Assembly: GCF_004359215.1 (NCBI RefSeq)
Contig: NW_027152192.1
Coordinates: forward strand, 5,646-20,536
Source of the DNA: Bremia lactucae
Lineage: Eukaryota; Oomycota; Peronosporomycetes; Peronosporales; Peronosporaceae
Direction of reading: 5' to 3'
DNA: 14,891 nt
The notes beneath the pieces were generated by a model. That model did not search any database, had not been told where the DNA came from, and saw nothing but the letters and a program-made list of their open reading frames with translations. The position numbers were made by a program, and so were the translations under genes. Within the stretch, counting starts at the first letter, position 1. Each line of letters begins with the position of its first letter. Below, one piece after another: positions 1 through 8,738 of the stretch.

Positions 1-2
1 TT

Positions 3-2423
3 AATGCAAGCGAAGGGTCTGTCAGCGACTGCTGGGTCATGGACAGTGGCGCATCTGCACACATGTGCAAGGACCGGGAAGCTTTTGTGGAGTATGAGGA
101 AGTGTGCCAGGCGCGCAGTATATCAAGCGCGAAGAGTAATGTGAAGCTCAAGGTCATCGGTCACGGAACGGTGCAGCTGCGCGTTTTATCTGGACATGAT
201 TGGATCGACGCTCGCCTCGAAAACACTCTCCGTGTCGAAGATCTGTCAAAGAATTTATTCTCGCTTACGGCTGCATCAGCGCGAGGAATGGCAGTAGAGA
301 TCACGCGCAACAAGTGCGTCGTGAAGCGGGGCGGGACACCAGTTGTCACTGGAAGGAAGCAGGGCTTCCTGATGTACCTCAACGTTGAGGCTGGTACGGA
401 GTGTCACGTAGCCGCGTACGAGAGAGAGCTATGGCACAGAAGACTGGGTCACGCATCGTACGGGACAATTAGTGATATGGTCAAGGACGGAAGGATCAAA
501 GGCGCGGAAATGAAGACCGACGTCGTGTGTGACGTGTGCGCAACGTCCAAGCAAGTGCGCAAGTCATTTAAGGCAAGCGAGGAAGACAACGGACTCAGGG
601 AGAGTGCGCGTTTTGACAACATCGTGTGCTCCGACGTACTTGGACCAATCACCCCAGCTTTAAGATCCGGCTTTAAGTACATTGTGAGCTTCATCATGAT
701 GAAGAGCCGATACGTGACGGTTTATCCGTTGCGAAAGAAGAGTGAAGTCATGAGCGCGTTCGCAAGGTTTTATCGGGAGATCAAGATAGCGTCTGGGACT
801 AAAATCAAGGTCATTCGAAGTGACAACGGTGGAGAGTACCGGAACACGGCAATGAACAACTTCTGCAAGGAGAAGTTCATCAAGCAAGAGTACACAGTTC
901 CATACAATCCTGAACAGAACGGCATGGCAGAGCGCATGAATCGAACTCTGGTAGAGATGACGCGCTGCATGCTTAAGGACAGCGGTCTCGACAAGTCTTA
1001 CTGGTACGAAGCTTTAATGACAGCAGCAGACATTCGGAACGCGGTTCCAAACTCGTCGAATAAGAAGTCAAGTCCGTATGAGATGCTGTATAAGCGAAAG
1101 CCGCGCATCGATCATTTGCGCGTATTTGGTTCGCAATGCTACGCGCATGTTACAAAGGCAGAAAACGTCGACGTTGATACCGCATTCTTGTATGGAGAAG
1201 TTGATGAGGAGATCTACATGGACCAACCCGACGGTTTTGAAGATCAACAAAATCCGATGAAGAAGTGTTTGCTGCAGAAAGCGCTGTATGGAACCAAGCA
1301 AGCGGCGCGGCAGTGGAACAGCAAACTGAATCAGCATTTGGAGAACCAAGGATTCAAAAGCACTTCAGCAGATCCGTGTGTGTTTATTCGAGTGTCAAGC
1401 GGCGAATACAGCATCATTGTAATCTACGTGGACGATCTAATGCTGTTCGGCAAGACTAAGGAGCACATTACGAACATTCAGTGTGCGCTTAAGTAAGAGT
1501 TCAGCATCAAAGAGCTTGGGGATCTCAAGTACTGCTTAGGAATCGAGATTCACCGCAAGCGCGATGAACACTTGATCAAGATGAACCAGAAGGCATACAT
1601 CAGGCGACTCTCGGAAAAGTATGGAATTGAGAATTGCAAGGACGTGCACACACCAGCGGACAACAACTCAAAACTGGTGAAGATGCCTGAAGAGGAAGCG
1701 TTTGTACCGAGATTTCCGTATCGCGAACTGGTGGGTGCATTAATGTACATAGCGACTTGTACACGACCAGACATCGCGCATGCGGTTGGCGAAGTTGCCA
1801 AGTTCTGTGAGCGCTACGGGAAGTCACACTGGGTAGCAGCCAAGCGAATTCTCAAGTACTTGAAGACGACTAAAGATATTGGCATTGTGTTTAGCGGCGT
1901 TAACAAGGGAGAGCTTATTGGATTTGCAGACGCAAACTGGGCAGGCGACTTAGACACGCGGCGTTCAACGACAGGATACGTGTTCTTCCTGAACGGCGGC
2001 ACGATCTCATGGAATTCCAAGCGACAGCCAACCGTTGCGACATCAAGCACGGAAGCAGAGTACATGAGTCTGTATAGCGCAACTCAAGAGGCAGTCTGGC
2101 TTCGAAATCTGATAAAGGACTTGGAGTACAAGACGGATACGGCGACGACGATCTTTCAAGACAATCAAGGATGTATTGCGCCTGCCAAGAATCCTGTCTT
2201 CCATTGGCGCACGAAGCACATCGACATCAAGTTTCATTTCTTGCGTGAGAAAGTGGCGAGTGAGGTAATTGCAGTGGAGTACAAGCCAACCGAAGAAATG
2301 ATCGCGGACGGATTGACCAAGGCACTTCCAAGAGACAAGCACACCAAGTTTATCATGGGACTCGGCATGGCAGCATTAGGGCATCACTTCGAGCGCACAT
2401 CAAGGGAGAGTGTTGAAGATTGA
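3..2423 (+). pseudogene. pol: copia pol polyprotein, partial and disrupted
   Basis: One reading frame runs from the left edge (open from base 3) to the stop at 2421-2423, broken only by a TAA at 1494-1496. Counting from the Met at 39: an aspartic protease DSGA motif at residues 2-5; a GAG-pre-integrase HHCC set at H133, H138, C164 and C167; integrase catalytic residues D199, D262 and E298 (DD35E spacing); the RT active site YVDD at 463-466. After the stop, RNase H follows, with acidic residues in GFADANW, STEAEY and FQDNQG. At about residue 375 (base ~1161) the integrase tail passes directly into RT motif DVDTAF, so the integrase C-terminus and the first part of RT are missing although the frame is kept. 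Gag lies outside the window. The enzymes would normally copy element RNA and integrate the cDNA. Confidence 0.93.
2402..2410 (+). other. Copia polypurine tract
   Basis: The purine run AAGGGAGAG lies immediately 5' of the LTR start, where plus-strand DNA synthesis is normally primed. The same run precedes the LTR of the second copy, at 8051-8059. Confidence 0.75.
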
Positions 2424-2853
2424 TGTATTAATCGAAAGTGTTGCACTTTATGCATATGCGTTTATACGGGATCAAATTACAAGAGTAACACGAAGAAGTT
2501 GATTGTGGAAAATATCGTGTGTTGTGGCTCAGTCGGGTAAGGCATGGCGGTGCGACCCACTGGTCACCGGTTCGATACCCGGTAACGACAAAAAGTAAAA
2601 CCTTCGGGAACTGGTGTTTGGGGTTCACCAGCACTGTACCGCCAGACAGTGACGTCCCCCATTTTATGGTAGTCCACATATCTGGGAAAGGGGGTGCAGA
2701 GAACGATAGAAAAGAATTAATGGAAGCATAAAGCTAACGGTTTGACAAAGTTAACGGTAAGATTGAGATAAACTCAAAATATAACTTACTTTCCAGATTG
2801 CAATCTCGACCGTAAGCCCATCTTCAAGCTCATAGCGTTAACGTAAATCAACA
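2411..2853 (+). repeat. Copia 3' LTR (443 bp)
   Basis: The boundaries are set by the terminal inverted bases TGTTGA...TCAACA, by the adjacent polypurine tract, and by the second copy at 8060-8822, which matches up to exactly the same end and then diverges into unrelated flank. The pol stop codon lies 13 bp inside the LTR. The LTR carries a tRNA-like segment with Pol III A and B boxes. Confidence 0.9.
2525..2579 (+). promoter_or_regulatory. tRNA-like segment with Pol III A and B boxes in the LTR
   Basis: TGGCTCAGTCGG at 2525-2536 fits the eukaryotic A-box consensus. GGTTCGATACC at 2569-2579 fits the B box. The spacing is tRNA-like, and a weak acceptor pairing can be drawn between about 2518 and 2590 (TGTTGT-type against ACGACA). 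The T-stem pairs imperfectly, so this is a tRNA-derived relic such as a SINE head, not a tRNA gene. I found no target-site duplication around it. It is present at the same place in both LTR copies, so it belongs to the family. Confidence 0.6.
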
Positions 2854-2977
2854 GTTGGTAGCAACTACGATTTGCGTGCAGTCACTTCACAGTGGAAGGA
2901 AACAACAACAATATTATCGATTCCATTATGCGTGATAACGAACCTCATCTAGATATCTTTTCATCCCTTGCAAGTGC

Positions 2978-3050
2978 TGGACACTGGGGGTATCGATCCC
3001 CCTACCTCCCGCATGCGAAGCGGGCGCTCTACCATTTGAGTTAAGCGCCC
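2978..3050 (-). tRNA. tRNA-Ala(CGC), array copy 1, D-stem variant
   Basis: A 73-nt cloverleaf with anticodon CGC, as in the other copies, but base 3041 (tRNA position 10) makes A10 instead of G10. This breaks the first D-stem pair (A10 against C25) and also alters the A box. It is the most diverged unit of the left block and lies closest to the copia insertion. Function is therefore less certain than for the consensus copies. Confidence 0.8.
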
Positions 3051-3514
3051 TCTCAGATCAATCGATATTCAACTTGACATGATAAAAACGACGACACGTG
3101 CTTTAGTGAGCACTTACATGCCGACTGATGTGTTGGATGCGCGTTGCCTCGATCATCACACAGCCCTTAGTCCTTATACATATCTATTAAAAGTCCTTCA
3201 TTGATAGTTCGATTCAGCAAAAAGGACCTCTGTTGAGTGCTCTGATAGCAGCGATGCCCCGTCCATATCATCCTTTCTTAATTTTAACCACCATGCTATT
3301 CAGAGTGCTGGTCGCTGAAGCTAATCCTATTCTGGTCGATTCTCCTATCATCTATGAGTCATTGACGGGTGAAATGCAACTGCTTAAGTTGGTAGCAACT
3401 ACGATATGCGTGCAGTCTGTGTACAGTGGAAGGAAACAACAAAAATATTATCGATTCCACAAAGCGTGGTAACGAACCAAATCATCTAGATATCTTTTCA
3501 TCCCTTGCAAGTGC

Positions 3515-3587
3515 TGGACACTGGGGGTATCGATCCCCCTACCTCCCGCATGCGAAGCGGGCGCTCTACCATTTGAGCTAAGCGCCC
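3515..3587 (-). tRNA. tRNA-Ala(CGC), array copy 2
   Basis: Consensus copy. Acceptor strands GGGCGCT and AGTGTCC pair fully, with wobble pairs G3:U70 and G5:U68; G3:U70 is the main identity element for alanyl-tRNA synthetase. The D stem GCTC/GAGC is intact. The anticodon stem CCCGC/GCGGG encloses loop TTCGCAT, giving anticodon CGC, which reads GCG. The T stem is GGGGG/CCCCC, with A rather than T at position 54. The discriminator is A73. There is no intron, and no CCA is encoded, as expected for a eukaryotic nuclear tRNA gene. Role: insertion of alanine during cytosolic translation. Confidence 0.93.
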
Positions 3588-4047
3588 TTTCAGATCAATC
3601 GATATTCTACTTGATATGATAAAAACGACGACACGTGCTTTAGAAAGCTCTTACATGGCGACTGATACGATGGATGCGCGCTGCCTCGATCATCACACCG
3701 CTCTTAGTACTCACATATCTATTGAATATTCTTCATTGATAGTTCGGTTCAGCAAAGGACCTCTGTTGAGTGCTCTGAAAGCAGCGATGCCCCGTCCATA
3801 TCGTCCTCTATTACTTTTGGCCACCATGCTATTCACAGTGCTGGTCGCTAAAGTTTATTTTATGTTGGTCGATTCTCCTATCATATATGAGTCATTGACG
3901 GGGGAAATGCAACTGCTTAAGTTGGTAGCAACTACGATTTGCGTGCAGTCACTGTACAGTGGAAGGAAACAACAACAATATTATCGATTCCACAGTGCGT
4001 GATAACGAACCAAATCATCTAGATATCTTTTCATCCCTTGCAAGTGC

Positions 4048-4120
4048 TGGACACTGGGGGTATCGATCCCCCTACCTCCCGCATGCGAAGCGGGCGCTCT
4101 ACCATTTGAGCTAAGCGCCC
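4048..4120 (-). tRNA. tRNA-Ala(CGC), array copy 3
   Basis: Same sequence as the consensus copy at 3515-3587. On its sense strand the first run of four or more T lies 423 nt past the 3' end (bases 3621-3625), only 34 bp before the next tRNA gene. Confidence 0.93.
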
Positions 4121-4580
4121 TCTCAGATCAATCGATATTCTACTTGATATGATAAAAACGACGACACGTGCTTTAGAAAGCTCTTACATGGCGACTGATA
4201 CGATGGATGCGCGCTCCGACGATCATCACACCGCTCTTAGTACTCACATATCTATTGAATGCTCTTCATTGATAGTTCGGTTCAGCAAAGGACCTCTGTT
4301 GAGTGCTCTGAAAGCAGCGATGCCCCGTCCATATCATCCTCTCTTAATTTTAACCACCATGCTATTCACAGTGCTGGTCGCTAAAGTTTATTTTATGTTG
4401 GCCGATTCTCCTATCATATATGAGTCATTGACGGGTGAAATGCAACTGCTTAAGTTGGTAGCAACTACGATTTGCGTGCAGTCACTGTACAGTGGAAGGA
4501 AACAACAACAATATTATCGATTCCACAGTGCGTGATAACGAACCAAATCATCTAGATATCTTTTCATCCCTTGCAAGTGC

Positions 4581-4653
4581 TGGACACTGGGGGTATCGAT
4601 CCCCCTACCTCCCGCATGCGAAGCGGGCGCTCTACCATTTGAGCTAAGCGCCC
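4581..4653 (-). tRNA. tRNA-Ala(CGC), array copy 4
   Basis: Same sequence as the consensus copy; 533 bp from copy 3. First copy inside the block of apparently identical units. Confidence 0.93.
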
Positions 4654-5113
4654 TCTCAGATCAATCGATATTCTACTTGATATGATAAAAACGACGACAC
4701 GTGCTTTAGAAAGCTCTTACATGGCGACTGATACGATGGATGCGCGCTCCGACGATCATCACACCGCTCTTAGTACTCACATATCTATTGAATGCTCTTC
4801 ATTGATAGTTCGGTTCAGCAAAGGACCTCTGTTGAGTGCTCTGAAAGCAGCGATGCCCCGTCCATATCATCCTCTCTTAATTTTAACCACCATGCTATTC
4901 ACAGTGCTGGTCGCTAAAGTTTATTTTATGTTGGCCGATTCTCCTATCATATATGAGTCATTGACGGGTGAAATGCAACTGCTTAAGTTGGTAGCAACTA
5001 CGATTTGCGTGCAGTCACTGTACAGTGGAAGGAAACAACAACAATATTATCGATTCCACAGTGCGTGATAACGAACCAAATCATCTAGATATCTTTTCAT
5101 CCCTTGCAAGTGC

Positions 5114-5186
5114 TGGACACTGGGGGTATCGATCCCCCTACCTCCCGCATGCGAAGCGGGCGCTCTACCATTTGAGCTAAGCGCCC
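5114..5186 (-). tRNA. tRNA-Ala(CGC), array copy 5
   Basis: Same sequence as the consensus copy, in a unit that appears identical to its neighbours. Confidence 0.93.
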
Positions 5187-5646
5187 TCTCAGATCAATCG
5201 ATATTCTACTTGATATGATAAAAACGACGACACGTGCTTTAGAAAGCTCTTACATGGCGACTGATACGATGGATGCGCGCTCCGACGATCATCACACCGC
5301 TCTTAGTACTCACATATCTATTGAATGCTCTTCATTGATAGTTCGGTTCAGCAAAGGACCTCTGTTGAGTGCTCTGAAAGCAGCGATGCCCCGTCCATAT
5401 CATCCTCTCTTAATTTTAACCACCATGCTATTCACAGTGCTGGTCGCTAAAGTTTATTTTATGTTGGCCGATTCTCCTATCATATATGAGTCATTGACGG
5501 GTGAAATGCAACTGCTTAAGTTGGTAGCAACTACGATTTGCGTGCAGTCACTGTACAGTGGAAGGAAACAACAACAATATTATCGATTCCACAGTGCGTG
5601 ATAACGAACCAAATCATCTAGATATCTTTTCATCCCTTGCAAGTGC

Positions 5647-5719
5647 TGGACACTGGGGGTATCGATCCCCCTACCTCCCGCATGCGAAGCGGGCGCTCTA
5701 CCATTTGAGCTAAGCGCCC
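5647..5719 (-). tRNA. tRNA-Ala(CGC), array copy 6
   Basis: Same sequence as the consensus copy, in a unit that appears identical to its neighbours. Confidence 0.93.
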
Positions 5720-6179
5720 TCTCAGATCAATCGATATTCTACTTGATATGATAAAAACGACGACACGTGCTTTAGAAAGCTCTTACATGGCGACTGATAC
5801 GATGGATGCGCGCTCCGACGATCATCACACCGCTCTTAGTACTCACATATCTATTGAATGCTCTTCATTGATAGTTCGGTTCAGCAAAGGACCTCTGTTG
5901 AGTGCTCTGAAAGCAGCGATGCCCCGTCCATATCATCCTCTCTTAATTTTAACCACCATGCTATTCACAGTGCTGGTCGCTAAAGTTTATTTTATGTTGG
6001 CCGATTCTCCTATCATATATGAGTCATTGACGGGTGAAATGCAACTGCTTAAGTTGGTAGCAACTACGATTTGCGTGCAGTCACTGTACAGTGGAAGGAA
6101 ACAACAACAATATTATCGATTCCACAGTGCGTGATAACGAACCAAATCATCTAGATATCTTTTCATCCCTTGCAAGTGC

Positions 6180-6252
6180 TGGACACTGGGGGTATCGATC
6201 CCCCTACCTCCCGCATGCGAAGCGGGCGCTCTACCATTTGAGCTAAGCGCCC
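6180..6252 (-). tRNA. tRNA-Ala(CGC), array copy 7
   Basis: Same sequence as the consensus copy, in a unit that appears identical to its neighbours. Confidence 0.93.
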
Positions 6253-6712
6253 TCTCAGATCAATCGATATTCTACTTGATATGATAAAAACGACGACACG
6301 TGCTTTAGAAAGCTCTTACATGGCGACTGATACGATGGATGCGCGCTCCGACGATCATCACACCGCTCTTAGTACTCACATATCTATTGAATGCTCTTCA
6401 TTGATAGTTCGGTTCAGCAAAGGACCTCTGTTGAGTGCTCTGAAAGCAGCGATGCCCCGTCCATATCATCCTCTCTTAATTTTAACCACCATGCTATTCA
6501 CAGTGCTGGTCGCTAAAGTTTATTTTATGTTGGCCGATTCTCCTATCATATATGAGTCATTGACGGGTGAAATGCAACTGCTTAAGTTGGTAGCAACTAC
6601 GATTTGCGTGCAGTCACTGTACAGTGGAAGGAAACAACAACAATATTATCGATTCCACAGTGCGTGATAACGAACCAAATCATCTAGATATCTTTTCATC
6701 CCTTGCAAGTGC

Positions 6713-6785
6713 TGGACACTGGGGGTATCGATCCCCCTACCTCCCGCATGCGAAGCGGGCGCTCTACCATTTGAGCTAAGCGCCC
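6713..6785 (-). tRNA. tRNA-Ala(CGC), array copy 8
   Basis: Same sequence as the consensus copy, in a unit that appears identical to its neighbours. Confidence 0.93.
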
Positions 6786-7245
6786 TCTCAGATCAATCGA
6801 TATTCTACTTGATATGATAAAAACGACGACACGTGCTTTAGAAAGCTCTTACATGGCGACTGATACGATGGATGCGCGCTCCGACGATCATCACACCGCT
6901 CTTAGTACTCACATATCTATTGAATGCTCTTCATTGATAGTTCGGTTCAGCAAAGGACCTCTGTTGAGTGCTCTGAAAGCAGCGATGCCCCGTCCATATC
7001 ATCCTCTCTTAATTTTAACCACCATGCTATTCACAGTGCTGGTCGCTAAAGTTTATTTTATGTTGGCCGATTCTCCTATCATATATGAGTCATTGACGGG
7101 TGAAATGCAACTGCTTAAGTTGGTAGCAACTACGATTTGCGTGCAGTCACTGTACAGTGGAAGGAAACAACAACAATATTATCGATTCCACAGTGCGTGA
7201 TAACGAACCAAATCATCTAGATATCTTTTCATCCCTTGCAAGTGC

Positions 7246-7318
7246 TGGACACTGGGGGTATCGATCCCCCTACCTCCCGCATGCGAAGCGGGCGCTCTAC
7301 CATTTGAGCTAAGCGCCC
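7246..7318 (-). tRNA. tRNA-Ala(CGC), array copy 9
   Basis: Same sequence as the consensus copy, in a unit that appears identical to its neighbours. Confidence 0.93.
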
Positions 7319-7778
7319 TCTCAGATCAATCGATATTCTACTTGATATGATAAAAACGACGACACGTGCTTTAGAAAGCTCTTACATGGCGACTGATACG
7401 ATGGATGCGCGCTCCGACGATCATCACACCGCTCTTAGTACTCACATATCTATTGAATGCTCTTCATTGATAGTTCGGTTCAGCAAAGGACCTCTGTTGA
7501 GTGCTCTGAAAGCAGCGATGCCCCGTCCATATCATCCTCTCTTAATTTTAACCACCATGCTATTCACAGTGCTGGTCGCTAAAGTTTATTTTATGTTGGC
7601 CGATTCTCCTATCATATATGAGTCATTGACGGGTGAAATGCAACTGCTTAAGTTGGTAGCAACTACGATTTGCGTGCAGTCACTGTACAGTGGAAGGAAA
7701 CAACAACAATATTATCGATTCCACAGTGCGTGATAACGAACCAAATCATCTAGATATCTTTTCATCCCTTGCAAGTGC

Positions 7779-7851
7779 TGGACACTGGGGGTATCGATCC
7801 CCCTACCTCCCGCATGCGAAGCGGGCGCTCTACCATTTGAGCTAAGCGCCC
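7779..7851 (-). tRNA. tRNA-Ala(CGC), array copy 10
   Basis: Same sequence as the consensus copy. Last tRNA of the left block; the following unit is cut off at the unresolved base 7992. Confidence 0.93.
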
Positions 7852-7991
7852 TCTCAGATCAATCGATATTCTACTTGATATGATAAAAACGACGACACGT
7901 GCTTTAGAAAGCTCTTACATGGCGACTGATACGATGGATGCGCGCTCCGACGATCATCACACCGCTCTTAGTACTCACATATCTATTGAAT

Positions 7992-7992
7992 N
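7992..7992. other. Assembly gap (single N)
   Basis: A lone N separates tandem-unit sequence from internal copia sequence. Both sides are high-copy repeats, so this is most likely a placeholder gap of unknown true size, not one ambiguous base. Confidence 0.85.
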
Positions 7993-8173
7993 CCAAGTTT
8001 ATCATGGGACTCGGCATGGCAGCATAAGGGCATCACTTCGAGCGCACATCAAGGGAGAGTGTTGAAGATTGATGTATTCATCGAAAGTGTTGCACTTTAT
8101 GCATATGCGTTTATACGGGATCAAATTACAAGAATAACACGAAGAAGTTGAGTGTGGAAAATATCGTGTGTTG

Positions 8174-8228
8174 TGGCTCAGTCGGGTAAGGCATGGCGGT
8201 GCGACCCACTGGTCACCGGTTCGATACC
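8174..8228 (+). promoter_or_regulatory. tRNA-like Pol III A/B boxes in the second LTR
   Basis: A box 8174-8185 and B box 8218-8228, identical in sequence and spacing to those in the first LTR. Both boxes are unchanged although nearby LTR sequence has drifted. Confidence 0.6.
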
Positions 8229-8319
8229 CGGTAACGACAAAAAGTAAAACCTTCGGGAACTGGTGTTTGGGGTTCACCAGCACTGTACCGCCAGACAGTG
8301 ACGTCCCCCATTTTATGGT

Positions 8320-8656
8320 AGTCACATATCTGGGTATTTTCAAGTTCCAGCCGCCACCCGGAGGGGGGGTTGTGCCCACAGTAACTTTGGGACTTTTCGG
8401 GTCCGGGTCCGAGACAAGGCAGTTTACCTATCGTGTCACGCTATGCGACACGACGTAGCGCCTCCCTACCCAGCTCCCGGGTCGTCCATTACACCTCCCG
8501 GCGCCGGACCCAGGAGTGGTACTAGCCGGGGTTTCCGTTCATGTTAGACCCGTCACCCACCCAGGCACTGCCCAGATGGGAGGCTGCTTAACAATCACAG
8601 TCGCCCCGACCCCGTAACCCCTAAGCTACCGACGTCGATTAGTCCACATATCTGGG
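8320..8656 (-). mobile_element. SINE-like insert with target-site duplication
   Basis: The insert body (8335-8640, 306 bp, GC-rich) is absent from the first LTR. It is flanked by direct repeats AGTCACATATCTGGG (8320-8334) and AGTCCACATATCTGGG (8641-8656); the first LTR has this target once. Read on minus, the 5' end carries TAGCTTAGGGG (8618-8628), an A-box-like motif. Next come GTTAAGC and GGGTGAC 27 nt apart (8552-8592), resembling the internal control region of 5S rRNA. The distal end is A-rich (TTGAAAATA). No coding frame is evident. Small size, long duplication and Pol III-like head suggest a SINE; whether the head is 5S- or tRNA-derived is unsettled. Confidence 0.65.
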
Positions 8657-8687
8657 AAAGGGGGCGCAGCAAACGATAGGAAATAAT

Positions 8688-8738
8688 TAACGGTAGGATA
8701 AAGTTAACGGTAGGATAAAGCTAACGGTAGGATAAAGC
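8688..8738 (+). repeat. 17-bp tandem repeat x3 in the LTR
   Basis: Three units of TAACGGTAGGATAAAGY at 8688-8704, 8705-8721 and 8722-8738. The first LTR has only degenerate traces here (about 2725-2775), so the repeat was either expanded in this copy or eroded in the other. Confidence 0.85.

Larger units (their letters stand above)
1..2853 (+). mobile_element. Ty1/copia retrotransposon, 3' portion
   Basis: An LTR retrotransposon of the copia order, cut by the left edge of the window. The domain order visible on plus is protease, GAG-pre-integrase, integrase, reverse transcriptase, RNase H, then a polypurine tract and the 3' LTR. Integrase before RT is the diagnostic copia order. The element is inserted inside a unit of the tRNA-Ala array: the base after the LTR (2854) begins GTTGG and continues straight into unit sequence. 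In intact units GTTGG occurs about 305 bp into the unit, so a 5-bp target-site duplication GTTGG is predicted upstream of the unseen 5' LTR. A stop codon and an internal deletion mean this copy is not autonomous. Confidence 0.93.
2854..7991. repeat. tRNA-Ala tandem array, left block (533-bp units)
   Basis: Head-to-tail units of 533 bp; the landmark ATGATAAAAACG recurs at 3079, 3616, 4149, 4682, 5215, 5748, 6281, 6814, 7347 and 7880. The first spacing is 537 bp, all others are 533. The block begins mid-unit because the copia element interrupts it, and ends at an unresolved base at unit offset ~112. Units from 4149 onward appear identical, while the first two differ by scattered substitutions and small indels. 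Each complete unit holds one minus-strand tRNA-Ala(CGC) gene at offsets ~432-504; the remaining ~460 bp carries no recognised gene. A 128-codon plus-strand open frame in most units is judged non-coding because it is broken in the diverged copies. Confidence 0.97.

Noticed and set aside
2518..2591. A functional tRNA gene in the copia LTR
   Set aside because: The A and B boxes are good, but the T stem does not pair cleanly and no convincing anticodon arm forms. It is called tRNA-like only.
4149..4535. A repeated 128-codon plus-strand ORF in each array unit (also at 3616, 4682, 5215, 5748, 6281, 6814, 7347, 13203)
   Set aside because: It is preserved only because the units are near copies. In the diverged units at 3079 and 12355 it meets stop codons after a shift, and in the unit at 13736 it is frameshifted. 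Between the 3616 and 4149 units most differences change the amino acid, so there is no sign of purifying selection. No known domain is visible.
2854..7991. CRISPR array or protein-repeat locus
   Set aside because: The units are 533 bp, fully contiguous without unique spacers, and contain a eukaryotic tRNA gene. This is a tandem duplication in a eukaryotic genome.
8002..8379. A 125-codon minus-strand ORF across the second LTR
   Set aside because: It lies antisense to a well-defined LTR and its tRNA-like segment and crosses the border of the SINE-like insert, so it is a chance frame.
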